This document shows, in pieces, positions 42,256 through 52,820 of a stretch of 64,000 nt of DNA. A program made the position numbers and the translations under genes. Below the pieces are notes generated by a model. The model was given only the letters and a program-made list of their open reading frames with translations, searched no databases and had not been told where the DNA came from. This stretch comes from Blastocladiella emersonii ATCC 22665 (taxonomy: Eukaryota; Blastocladiomycota; Blastocladiomycetes; Blastocladiales; Blastocladiaceae), in assembly GCA_025594325.1 (NCBI GenBank), contig JANHCV010000005.1, forward strand, positions 647,501 to 711,500, read 5' to 3'. Every line of letters starts with the position of its first letter. Position 1 is the stretch's first letter.

Positions 42256-43394
42256 CAGAGCCCCACATTATAATGGATCCACTTTTAATGTCGGCATATC
42301 CATTAATCCGGCCCTGGGCCATTAAAATCCATTATTTTCAGGTTTTTGGTCGGACCCGGGTAAAGTGCGTCATTGAGGCGCGGAAACGGCCGTCTCGCGC
42401 CGCGGTGGCTCAGTTTTGGTCGCTCGAAACGAAGTGGCGTCACTCTGGGACCACCCGCGCGTGCGGCGCCCGAGTCTCTCGCACGACGCGTCGCGTGCCT
42501 CGCATTCCGAATGCGACTTAAGTCGCAGCAATCAATGCTGCCGTCAGCAAGCTTCGTTTGGGAACGCGCGATCTGGAGCAGCTTCGACAATTGACCTGCA
42601 CTTCAGTTAAGAGTAGCTTGGCTGCTGCGATTAGCTCGGATCACTACTCCCGTCTCAGCAGGCCGCTCCGTCTGAACGGACCTGCGAGCCGCTCATAGTG
42701 ACATCTAGCAGCAGGGCAGGTCGATCCCGTGGATGTAGTCGGACGGTGCAACCAAACCGCAGCGTCATCTAAGCGCGGACTAGCAAGGCGAGCGGGGCGT
42801 GCTCGCCTGGATCAAGCAACAAGTGTCCCTCAGCTCAACGCCCGATCGCGCAACGTACATGTCGGGTAGTGTACAAGCTCGTTCCTATCGTCTCGGACCC
42901 CGCTGTCAGCGAATAGCGCACACACAACACTGTGCGGAGCGTGATGATCAACATGATGGCCAACTGTAAGCGAGTCACGCTGCGACTTGCGAAACGAGTC
43001 GAGCGCAATTCGCTCACATGCCTAGCATGGACATCAAGAGCGCCAAAGACAGTTCCAAGTCTAAGGTATGCGCGACGATGACCGTCCTGGAACTGCAACA
43101 GACGTACAACTTGCGCAAGCTTCCAACGCAGTCTGCTGGTCGCATCTTGTGCAGTACTCAGCGCAACGACACGCTTCAGCGCGTCACATCGCATTCGTGC
43201 TGCCTCCGGACATAACCCCTGCTTGATCTCATGCTTGGGAGCAGCTCGACGCGTCCCGCTCTGCATTGCGCCACACACGTGACCGGTTTCCACGCGTTTT
43301 TGAGGCCATTTTTGGCCGGCCATTAAATTACACTATCCGAATGCCAGACATTATATTATATGGACTTGGCCACCCATTATAATGTGGGGCTCTG
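42256..43394. mobile_element. Non-autonomous inverted-repeat element, about 1.14 kb
   Basis: The two ends are perfect 21-bp inverted repeats starting CAGAGCCCCACATTATAATG. Looser matching continues inward, including TAATGTC(T)GGCAT and GGCCATTAAA-type segments. The interior is much less GC-rich at its ends than the genome. A 162-codon minus-strand frame (42835-43323) starts with a non-ATG codon in the given reading and shows no transposase motif. A target duplication could not be identified. CAGAG-type ends are seen in hAT elements, but without an 8-bp duplication the class is open. Confidence 0.75.
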
Positions 43395-44438
43395 TGCTGA
43401 TCCCAGACGACTTGAAGAGGTTAGCGCAGAGTGCGACACCAAGTATCACGCGAATCATGCTCCACTTCCGCATTTTACTGGTAGGAAGACATAATGTGCT
43501 GGTGCATTGCGGGGCGGTTGAGTTTGCTTGTTTGGCGGAGTCTGGGCGGGATGGGAACCGACGCGTCAAACAATCACGTGTGCGTGTCTCGCGTGGGTGT
43601 CTCGCATTGAATCCCGCGCTCATTCAACCGGCTTGAGTCGCCCGGCTTGACGAGACTGGTTATACCGGTTATATGCAAGCCACAGCCTCTCGTGCTACTC
43701 ATTTTCTTGAAGATCCGGGAGAATGCACGTGTGCCGTCAATGACAGCGCCTGTGCGTTTCACAGAAATGCGGATGCCCAACTGGCAGCATGCGGCGCGAG
43801 CTTCAACCGCACAGCCCCATAAAGAGCCAGCCCACCTCGCTCACGTATGGAGTGAGTGTTCCTCAGGACACTTTCGCAAGTCGCAGCAGCAGCTTCAACA
43901 GTAAGCAACGAATAACTGACCGCCATTTCATCGCAGCAGCACTGGCATGCCCAAGGTCTCTCCAATGGAAGGCGACAGCCGGTGTGGTGAATGGTCGTGC
44001 CGCGTGGCTCAGCGCGAGACGGTTCAAGTCAAGCCACGTCCCACGCGACGCGTTTCCCATCGCGTCACGCGACGCCACTCGGACGCGTTCCCCCTCCTCG
44101 TCACCGCTGCCCGACGCGTCAACTCGGCCGCGGGCCTCGAACCGAGCCTTCTCTCCGTCTGCTGTTCTACGAATCACACGTAACAGTTGATCGGAGCGTC
44201 GGTTCGGAGCTCGAGTGCTCACGTCGTTTGTTGCGCAGATTCTGGACTAGACCTCTTGCAGTACCTCTCGGTCCCCGGTCCCCCAACACCGGGCATTGAT
44301 TACCGAGGCCTCTTCCCTGCTCAAGGAGGCCTCCTCGCTGCTGAACGAGGTCTCGACCCTCCAGCAGCGCGGACATGCGATTCTGATGCGCAAAACGCTG
44401 CCAAGCAAGCTTCACCTGCTGCTTCTGAGCGCAATGAC
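43395..44438. other. Intergenic, accessory-type sequence
   Basis: About 1 kb without a supportable gene. It contains a GACGCGTC motif with CACGTG close by (about 43560-43580), similar to 25410-25435. A repeated GGTTATA unit lies at about 43655-43675. Near 44305-44370 one frame encodes a heptad-like 'EASSLLKEASSLLNEVSTLQ', which may be the remains of a coiled coil. Confidence 0.35.
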
Positions 44439-44963
44439 ATGCGCCGTCAAGGTCACCCGACCGCGTTTCGGTTTCTTGCTCTTACTTCCGAGGCGGTCGA
44501 GTCAATCCACTCCAAAGTATCTATGCCAGTTGAAGCAATGGCTTTTGTACTCTTCGTCTCGGCCTCCTTCCCGTGGTACTTTGCTCAAATCTGGTTACTT
44601 TTGTTCGAGCCATTCCAGGACTTCCGTTACGAAACCAAACCTCCGCCACCTGTGCGACTCGGAGACTGCCGCATTGCAGTCCGGATGATGCGCAACCTGA
44701 TCAGCGCTGCAATTGTCATCGCCCTAGCCGTTATGATCTGTGTCCTGCAGTGTGACACTGCATCCCAGATGATCGTTGCGTTTGCGGGCGGGTGGTTCCT
44801 TGTAGCGATGCTCCTTGGCGCCGCCATTAAAGTCGTGTATCCTCCTAATCGAGTCCCCGCAGCGAACCGTCCCGCTTCGGTTGATTCTAGCCCAGCCGCA
44901 CCAGTCAACGATGCAAAATGTCCTTGCGGCTGCGAATCTTCACTGTACGTACTTCTCTTGTAG
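44439..44963 (+). CDS. Small multi-pass membrane protein, unknown
   Basis: A 174-aa frame from the ATG at 44439. Three hydrophobic segments are clear: 'AFVLFVSASFPWYFAQIWLLLF', 'LISAAIVIALAVMICVL' and 'IVAFAGGWFLVAMLLGAAI'. The tail has a Cys cluster ('CPCGCES'). The frame stays open upstream to 44187 but without an ATG. A coiled-coil-like frame just 5' (44305-44370) could belong to the same original gene after a frameshift. Codon use is less GC-biased than in housekeeping genes. It could be a lineage-specific gene or a partly decayed one. Confidence 0.4.
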   Translation: MRRQGHPTAFRFLALTSEAVESIHSKVSMPVEAMAFVLFVSASFPWYFAQIWLLLFEPFQDFRYETKPPPPVRLGDCRIAVRMMRNLISAAIVIALAVMICVLQCDTASQMIVAFAGGWFLVAMLLGAAIKVVYPPNRVPAANRPASVDSSPAAPVNDAKCPCGCESSLYVLLL

Positions 44964-45412
44964 TTGTCCCTGCGGAGTACCACTCACTCCCGCCTGCTAC
45001 TGACAAAAAACGATAGCTACGGTGGAGAGTTCTTTTGACTTTTCCTTACGCGCGCGCGTGCCGCTGATCGCGCCACATCTCTCACCGCCGCGTTTACCAC
45101 TCAACCATGCTCCATATCAGTCTCGCCGCCCAGCGAGCGATCGCGTTTCAGGTCAGATTGTGGCGCAACGCGTGTCAGCTGATGTGGCGCATCGCGTCTC
45201 GAGGTTTGCCAAATGCAGTCACCGAAGCTTCCCGTTAGCTATCAACGTTCCTCGCGTTTTCTAACCCTCTGATGACGCACATTTCGCCTTCAAACATGCT
45301 TACAATACCAATGCTCGATTACATGACAAGCCAGTAAAATGCAGGAGGGAACCCAAAACATGCGACCTTCAAGCGCACGCGCCCGGTGGCGCAGAACACG
45401 TACGACATATTG
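44964..45412. other. Intergenic, no gene seen
   Basis: About 450 bp between the small membrane protein and the minus-strand F-box-like remnant. No supportable frame is present. Confidence 0.4.
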
Positions 45413-46050
45413 TCACAGGTTGAGAGCGACCAGTTCGTGAGTGGTCGGTGCAACTCGCTCAAACTCGCGAACGACCCACGCCGCGTCAGCCGCAGAACCC
45501 ACAGAACGCGAAGACAGCGTGCGGACGAGTTCCGCGAGCGCTTCCGGCGTGGCGAGCGCGTCTAGCGCGCCATCGGGGAACATGCGCAGGACTTGCACCA
45601 AGAGACCGTCGTTCAAGTTGAACTCGTCGTGAAGCGTGTCGAACACCTTCTGCGTATCGCTTACAAGAAGCGTGCGCACGATGAGGCGAGCAGAAGCAAT
45701 CGGATCGCACTCGAAGTGGCTCGACGTCAAGGCAGCCAAGTCACGTACAAGATAGTGCTCGTAAAGCAGCGACAAGAAATTGTCAACATCCGGGACGAGC
45801 GATTTCAAGAAGTAGGGCGGGCACTGCATCAATAGCGTATCAAAGAGATCGCGCCAGACCCGCTGAAAGGCAAGCGGGCAATCCAGGCAAACCGTGTGCA
45901 CGGAGTTGCAGACGTAATGGAGCCGCTTCGGCGTGTGCGGGACCCCAGCGGGCTTGCTCCATCCAACTGAGCAGCCGCGAAAAGCCAAGTAAGGTCGACG
46001 GCCACGGACCAGCGTTCGTGCTCGTATTGGACTAGCGAACCGCCGCGTGA
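45413..46050 (-). pseudogene. F-box-like family member, C-terminal remnant
   Basis: An open frame of about 190 codons ends at 45413 and carries the full C-terminal domain of the family: 'VCLDCPLAFQRVWRDLFDTL', 'SARLIVRTLLVSDTQKVFDTL', 'MFPDGALDALATPEALAELV' and the end 'WVVREFERVAPTTHELVALNL'. It has no ATG start. Directly upstream (to about 46050) another frame holds the preceding family segment ('WSVAVDLTWLFAAAQLD'), so there is a frameshift near 45960 and the N-terminal two thirds are gone. This copy is the best guide to how the C-terminus of the Fanzor-fused copy should have ended. Confidence 0.75.
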
Positions 46051-49000
46051 CGCTCGACGCCGCTGACTTGAGCTGATCGTTCGCGTCGCGTCGCGCCGCG
46101 TCGCGGCGTGTCGTGTTGTGGCTGGCCGGAGCTTGGTGGTCGTCAACCGACGGGGAAGACCACCGCGCGCGCGTGGTGTTGTCGCGGAAGTCGAGCCGTC
46201 GTCATTGAGAGCACAGCACCGTGTTGAGCGTGAGCTTGGCCATGGACCGCAGTTGATGAAGTCGATGATCGAGACGGTGGCGGCGGCCGTTGCAGTTCTG
46301 GAACGACCAACGTCGAGGCGCCCTGCCGCTTCTTGAAGTCGTCAAAGAGGGGGGAAATTGAGCTTCGACAAGGGCAACGAGTGCGTGAGGCTCAGCCCGG
46401 CTCGACCTGGCGCCACGCGTAGCGTCGGTCGGTCGAGGAGTCGTGGTGTCGTGCTCGCCCTAGCTCCGAGCGACGCGTCAGTCACGTTTCTGTGGGTGGC
46501 AGCAAGCACTTTGCGCGTACCGTACGCTACCCCGCGGCTCGGCTTGAACTTGGTGCGCGTGGTCTCGGGGATGGACGACGACGATGGCCAGCTTGGACTG
46601 CTGCTGCTGCTGCTGCTCCTTGCTGGACAATCCGCGGCCCGAGCGAGTCATCATGGTCACGCCCATGGCCATGGCCGCGCGCTGGATCTTGATCAGCTAG
46701 CGAGTCCTCGAGCCAGTGCGTGCGTGTCGAGCTTCTCGATGAGCGCGAGCTTGCCTACGCCGGATGCTGCTGCTGCTGGCCTTGAACGCGCGCATACTGG
46801 TGCTCGGGTCGCCGTGTGTTGCTGAGGAGCACGAGTCGCCGGAATCGAGAGTCACGGCGAGGATCTGGAGAAGAAATGCAGCATCAGCGAGATGTGAGTG
46901 CTCATCAGTGATACTTTTCGCGTCGACCTAAGCGAAGCGACGACACGTACCATTCATTCAGGGCAATGTACGCCGCCCGCCGTCTTGGACTTGCGCCACA
47001 CGGTCGTTCGAGGAGCGTCATGCCGTACGTGGAACGTGAGCGTCGAGCGCGGCCGACTTGCGGCGTCGGCGTAGCGTGTTGTTGCCGCAGTAGTAGCCGA
47101 GCGAGTCGGTCCCTCGAACTTGCGCGCACAACTCCCGCCGCGGGCAGCCGCGCAACGGATACTACAGGATCGGACATGGGTACGCGATGAGTGCATGGCG
47201 GCCACTACGAGACCATGAAAACTCGTACCGTCGCTCTGCTTGAGAGGCAAACGTCGAGAGGAAGCGGCCTCGCTGCGAGAACTGGGCGAGAAACACGAGG
47301 AGCAGTTGATGATCGCGGAACAGCCCGTCATCGCCGCAGCCAGTACGCCCGAGTGCGAGCTCGAAGTTGTCGCTGCTACGCGGAAGCCGCCGACCCAGGT
47401 CAGTGACAAGCCGAGCGATGGATGTCGTGAGCACACGCGCACCGGAACCGATCAGCAGTCGCTACTGAACGTACGCGATCCGCGTCGAGCTTGACCTGCA
47501 TCTTGACGCATCGATCCCAGACGGCGACGCGGTTCGATGACAGCGCCGCGAGTCGGAGCATGTACCAGCTGGACGGTGAGGAGGAGGAGCGTGGATGCCT
47601 GCTTAGAACGATGTGCGCCGCATCAGCAGACGCCGCTAAGCGTGCCCTTTTCGTACCAGATGTAGCAAAGGTGCCGCCGCCGAACATGACCGCGAACTCG
47701 AAGATTGTCGCTGGCGGGGAGGCAGGGATCGTGATACGGTAGTCATGTGGCCACGCCCGATCAGCACACACGGACGGACGAGCGGGTCAGTATCGACGGC
47801 GCGGGACTGGTGCGACTACTCGCGTACCCGTCCATGGAACGGCCGACCGCGTCCGAGTACGCGGTCTTGCGAAGAGAGTGATCTCGCGCGTTGTGCGACG
47901 TGGGGCGCGGGTCGCGAGCACGACGAGTAGTTGTGGGTGATGTTGCAGGGACACGCGTGCGGAAGGGGAAGGGTTGATGGCATTGCAAGGAGTCGACGGG
48001 TTGTGACGAGAGAACAAGTTTTCCGACGCGTCGGCGCGACGCGTCTCTGGATACAAGCGCGGGTGGCGCGTCTCTCCGACGCGTATCCGACAGCTGCGAG
48101 ACAATTTTGCGCGCGCACCTGACTCCCGGTGACCGTCATGCAGAGCGACTTTCGCCTCGCGTCGACCTCAGGATCACCAAACGAGGCTCCACCAAGTCGC
48201 TCATGCTGACACGGGAGCTCATCGCGTGCACTGGCACGGCCGTGGACCCGTCGAGTTGTTCCACGATGCGCGCGGGTGAGCGCGTTGCGCCACAGCCGCA
48301 CGGGACACGCCGTGGCGTCACCGCGCTTCTCACCCACGCTGACGACAGCGGCCGTCCCGCCCTCCGTCTCTCCCTCGCCGGCGCGTTCACAGGCGTCTGA
48401 GGGTGCCATGGACCGCAATAAACCTCCGCGACTGCCCGCAACGGCGCCCCCGCGGCCGCCCTTACCGCCTGCCGCCTCTGCACGCGCGGGACACTGTGTG
48501 TCGGTTCGGGTCGCCGCGCGGGACTCGATCGGCGGTCGTAACTCTGCGTGACGCTCTTTGGGACGCCCTGACACGGCCGAGCGAGGAGATCGGGCCCCGA
48601 GTGGACGCCACGAAACGCCCCCTGTGCGCATCCAACGGGCACGATCGCCACCGCTCTCTGCACTCGCAGCGCTGCTCGGATCCGCTTCATGTCCACATCG
48701 ACTTCATGCCGCTCAGTCGCGAGCACAACAACTCGATCCATCTCGCGGCTCCCCGCCCATCCCGCCCTGCCGCATGTCGCTCGCCTCGCGACCCCACCTC
48801 ATCGTCGGCGGGTCCGACGGTGGAAGCCTTACATTTTGCTGCATGACTTCAAGGGAGAGAACTTGATCCGACGAGCGTTGCAACTGCTCAACGACGTCCA
48901 CGGACGCCTTCCGATGCAACGCGCACGCCGTTTCCTCTCGACGCGTCGCGTCGCGTCGCGTCGCGTCGCGTGAGATGGCCGCGAACATCGGCCCCCCGCC

Positions 49001-49900
49001 GGGTTAACTCACGCGATCTTCGCCCTTGTTCTTCTGTGCGCCATGTCAGCGGTGCCTGTTGCTCAGCCAGAGTGCTGCCAACGGCCCTCACAGCGTGGAG
49101 TGCCGAGCCCGACGTCGCCATGAACGCCGCGTCGAGCCGGCGGTCCTCGCTCCCCCTCTCGCCGCTCCACCGCGAACGAATCCCTTGAAGCACAACCACC
49201 ACTTGCTGCATTATGCTTTTCGGACCCTCACCATGCGCTGGTCGCCGTGGGCAGCCAGGACACCTGTGCCGAATGTACACCATGCTTCGCCCTGGGTCCC
49301 GACTCACGCAACGTACATGCATGGTACAGGCTCTCGCTCCCCTGCTCTGAGTACTTCCTTACTTGACGTGAGTATTGCGCTCACATACGAGTTGCTCAGA
49401 ACCCGCAGTGCTCATGCAAATTGACGTTACGCTCGACGTCCCGCTCAACGGCGCTGCCGCGTCCCGCTGACAGGCACCACGCGTCTCGGAGCACCTCCTA
49501 GTCGAGCTTTCGTCAGCTTTGGTTGCATCGGATGCTAGGCTGGACCACAAGTATGTCACCTCGCACGGCCCCAACAGCCCCTCTTGGGGTTCTCGAACTG
49601 CCGGCGTGCCGCTTGACTTTCTCATCCGCCCCGTCCGCAGCCACCCCTGACGTGATGCCAGCTTGTGTTTGACAGCCCGCGACAGGTGCTCTTTGCGCAT
49701 GAGCGGGAGCGCACAGGGTTAGTTATGGTTACTTCGTTGCGCTCGGCTGTCGCCGCGTGTTACCACTGCATCGGTCCGCCGCCTGCCGTCCAGGTCCGCA
49801 CCGGACTGATTGCGTCGAACGAAAACTTGAGTGCGGCGACGTGGCTTCAGACACTCGCTGCGCACGCGGTCGCCGGCTGAGAGCTGTGTTCGATCACACT
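46051..49900. other. Gene desert with decayed sequence
   Basis: Nearly 4 kb with no intact gene that I can support. There are many short frames on both strands, frequent stops, a (CTG)7-like tract at about 46598-46618 and a GTCGC microsatellite at 48941-48971. Some minus-strand frames at 46.9-47.8 kb ('FEFAVMFGGGTFATSG', 'SLTWVGGF', 'SRSTYGMTLLE') look like broken coding sequence of one protein family, but I cannot name it safely. Confidence 0.45.
48941..48971. repeat. GTCGC pentanucleotide microsatellite
   Basis: About five to six tandem units of GTCGC begin inside an ACGCGTC motif. A similar imperfect run occurs near 46083-46112. Confidence 0.85.
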
Positions 49901-50490
49901 GCTGAGCATGCCGAGCATTATGACCACCACGCGCACAAGTTGCACCACGCCCGCCTCGGCAAGGCGAGCCTGCTGGTCTTGCGCATCTGCGTTCGCACCG
50001 TGTCGCGCGGCCCGTCCAAACGGAAAGAGTGGCTCGTCATCCTGGCGTACCGCGCGGAAGTGCGCGACATGCTTCGAGTGCCGCGACATTGGCTTCGACG
50101 TGATTCCTTGGTAGCCTCTCGCCAGCGTTCCGCTCCCGAAACATGAGCAAGTCGACGTTCGCAGGACTGGCACGTTGCACATCGTCATCCACTTGATGGA
50201 GCCGTTGGTCCGCTGACAAGTTAGACGAGGCGGTGGAGATGTTGAGCGCGGACTGCGCCAAAGCGATCGTGGCGGCGACCTACGACCGCACCATTGCGGC
50301 GAGGTGGTGCACAGCGTTCCAGTATCGCAGGTCGCGCTCACGTTGTTCCTCGCCAAGCCTGAGATCACAGTACCGATCGTTGGCATCATCAAGGTTGCGT
50401 ACCTCGAGGGCAAGGTCGCCGCGCTCTCGGTCACGCTCGCGGCCGAGGAGAAGGCCATCCTCGAGGCGCGGTGCTTGCCCGTCCCGCGTT
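49900..50490 (+). pseudogene. Decayed aldo-keto reductase
   Basis: Three pieces of an aldo-keto reductase lie in order on the plus strand but in different frames. First comes 'LHHARLGKASLLVL' through 'LAYRAEVRDMLRV', matching the family segment around HDVVKAGKVRYIG and NLLYREEEREML. Next is 'CRDIGFDVIPW' followed by a stop and 'PLAS', matching the IPWSPLA motif. Last is 'VPVSQVALTLFLAKPEITVP' through 'VAYLEGKVAALSVTLAAEE', the typical C-terminal end. Frameshifts and at least one stop separate them, and the N-terminal TIM-barrel part with the catalytic Tyr was not found upstream. The gene is dead. Confidence 0.7.
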
Positions 50491-50765
50491 GCTGCAACTT
50501 TTGGGAAAGGCTGCGGCCGCTGGAGGTGTATGCCATCATATACAGCGTACTCAGTGCACGAGTCTTTTGGTTATACATGTTCGTCATGCTCATACTTTCG
50601 AAACGGTCCCGTCTTTCAGGCTGAAGCGGATCACTCTGCGGGCGCGATGCGCCACACACGTGTGCAGAGTTCCCACGCTTCGTTGGAGGCGTTCGTCGTG
50701 TCTTTTCGCGATCGCGCCCTCCGCTCCTCCTCTCCTTCCTGTTCGTTGCTTGACCACATTTTGCA

Positions 50766-52385
50766 ATGAAGACATCGTTTAAGATACCGCACTTGACCGA
50801 CATCGTCCTATGCATGGCTGTGTCGCTCGATCCGCCGTCCGACGTGAGCGCGGCCCGCAAGTATCTGCGCGTCATGCCGCGTGCTCTCATCCCCGACACC
50901 TATCGACTCGTGGCCCAGTCTATTTTGTACCCTTGCTGGGGAGCGTTCATGTCCTCGAGCACCAAGACTTCCAACTTTGGCATCATGTTGCTCGCGCCCG
51001 ACATCGAGTCTGACCAAGTCACCACCCTCGAAATCTATACCCGAGACATATCCGATTGGGGTATTCGTCGGCTTGCCAAGGCTTTCAGCGGCGCCTCGCA
51101 GTGCATTACAGACGTCTCGCTCGTCAACTGCGGCCTTGAACTTCACCACGTCCGCCTCCTCCAGCTTCCCAGTACGGTTTTGCATCGCAATCTCTCTCAT
51201 AACCCGCTGGGCGCGACGGACGCTCGGCAGCTGGAGCGCAAGATCAAGCCAATCAAGCACACCCGTTATTGCCATCGTCTTAACGGAGGGCGGCCGAAAA
51301 ACTGCGAAAGACAGTGCGCTCAGCAGAACATGATCCGCATCCAGCATAACCAGGACATCGAGTCGCAAATTGAGTCAATCGACAACACCGCCTTCGAAAT
51401 CGGCAACTGGCTTCCTCCCGCCTTGGTCACCTTGACTCTCCGTGGCATCACGGGGCCCGAGCAGACGCTGGTGCCGCTTTTCGAGATCGGCCCGTTCCCC
51501 GCCACGCTCGAATCGCTAGACCTTGCGCAGAACGACCTCATTGATGGGGCCTTTATAGCCCTCAATGCTGCTCTCCCAACCGGGCTGCAAACCCTCAATC
51601 TCGACTCTTGCCGCCTCAGCGAAGCCTCATATGATGAATCCAACGCTTTGCCGCCTTCCCTTACTTTTATCAACCTTCGGAGCAACATGTTGATGGAAGA
51701 AGCCTCCTTCTTTCTCTCAAAGTACCTTCTCCCGAGCCTGACCACCCTGATTCTCACTGGATACGGAGTTGATTCCTGGCTCGAGCTCGCCCCACTCCTT
51801 CCACCGCAGCTCGAGGTGTTCAAGCTCATTGACCACTTGCCCGAGGACGACCACAGTTACGCGCGGCACCAATCGGACGAATACGAGGTGCTGATTGACG
51901 CGCTTCCTAGCACGCTTAAGCGACTCGCGCTTAACATGTATCCCGCGCGCTACGACCGGCCGTTCACCTATTTGGTCGAGCACCTTCCGCCTTGCCTCAA
52001 GACGCTGGACATTTCCACATGGGCCATCAAGCGCCGCGGCCTCTGGGCGCTCACGCGGTACGCGCTCCCGCACACGCTTACACGAATCAACTGCTGCGAC
52101 CGCGCGGGTGACGAGTTTTTCCAGGTCCTTGCCCGCCGGCTGCCCACCACGCTTACCCTGCACAAGGCAGGCGATCAGCCGCGCACTTGGATGGGCCAAG
52201 GCGATTCAACTGGGCCCGTGTGGAAATTCTGCCGCGACCCAGCTGACGACTCGGGCGACGAAGAACCGGGCCGCGACCATGGACTCGAGTACTGGGAAAC
52301 CGGCTCCGACCATGGTAGTAGTCATGAACTCGAGGAATCGGAGCTCGAGGAATCGGAATTCGATTCAAGCGAGTATAGCGAGTAA
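50766..52385 (+). CDS. Leucine-rich-repeat protein, unknown function
   Basis: A 539-aa single-exon frame with an ATG at 50766. From about residue 90 to 480 it is built of irregular leucine-rich repeats of the 'LPPSLTFINLRSNML' and 'LPTGLQTLNLDSCRL' kind, with a recurring 'LPxxLxxLxL' start. The N-terminus ('LTDIVLCMAVSLDPPSDVSAARKYLRV') could be a degenerate F-box-like cap but is not clear. The last 50 residues are strongly acidic, with a near-repeat 'HELEESELEESEFDSSEYSE'. No signal peptide is seen. It sits in the accessory region but has no stops or shifts, so it is probably expressed. Confidence 0.72.
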   Translation: MKTSFKIPHLTDIVLCMAVSLDPPSDVSAARKYLRVMPRALIPDTYRLVAQSILYPCWGAFMSSSTKTSNFGIMLLAPDIESDQVTTLEIYTRDISDWGIRRLAKAFSGASQCITDVSLVNCGLELHHVRLLQLPSTVLHRNLSHNPLGATDARQLERKIKPIKHTRYCHRLNGGRPKNCERQCAQQNMIRIQHNQDIESQIESIDNTAFEIGNWLPPALVTLTLRGITGPEQTLVPLFEIGPFPATLESLDLAQNDLIDGAFIALNAALPTGLQTLNLDSCRLSEASYDESNALPPSLTFINLRSNMLMEEASFFLSKYLLPSLTTLILTGYGVDSWLELAPLLPPQLEVFKLIDHLPEDDHSYARHQSDEYEVLIDALPSTLKRLALNMYPARYDRPFTYLVEHLPPCLKTLDISTWAIKRRGLWALTRYALPHTLTRINCCDRAGDEFFQVLARRLPTTLTLHKAGDQPRTWMGQGDSTGPVWKFCRDPADDSGDEEPGRDHGLEYWETGSDHGSSHELEESELEESEFDSSEYSE

Positions 52386-52820
52386 GCCCGCGCCCGCGTC
52401 TCTTTTTAATTTTGTTTGCAGTTTAATGTTTGTGCATAAAGCTGAGTTTATGCCCTAAAACATCTTCTTCTCAAGCGATCATTTTGCTATGTTGCTTTGA
52501 AACGCTCGCCGTCGTGCTCGCGCGAGGCTTGAGACGCGTCGATTTATCACGTTTCGGGCACGTGACCGCGAGACACCTTGGTCTTTGGCTCTTCGTCGCC
52601 GCGCTTCGCGTTCCTTAAGTGCTTCTATTGCTCTCGCAGGTCATGACGCGCATTTTTCATTCGAGACGCGTGAGATGGGGTAGATGTAACATAGTTCTTG
52701 CGCTGCGACCACGGCTCGCACGAATCAAGTTTTTGCTCACGAACGCTCAGACGACTGGAATTGTGAACTCTCAGATTATACATTTCAAACTTTGTGGTGA
52801 TACCTCGCAACCTAGCGGAA
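52386..52820. other. Intergenic, no gene seen
   Basis: The first 100 bp are AT-rich (3' end of the LRR gene). A GACGCGTC motif followed by ATTTATCACGTTTCGGGCACGTG lies at about 52535-52565. Confidence 0.4.

Noticed and set aside
42835-43323. A 162-codon minus-strand frame as the element's transposase
   Set aside because: No ATG at the start and no DDE/D or zinc-finger pattern; it lies inside a non-autonomous-looking element.
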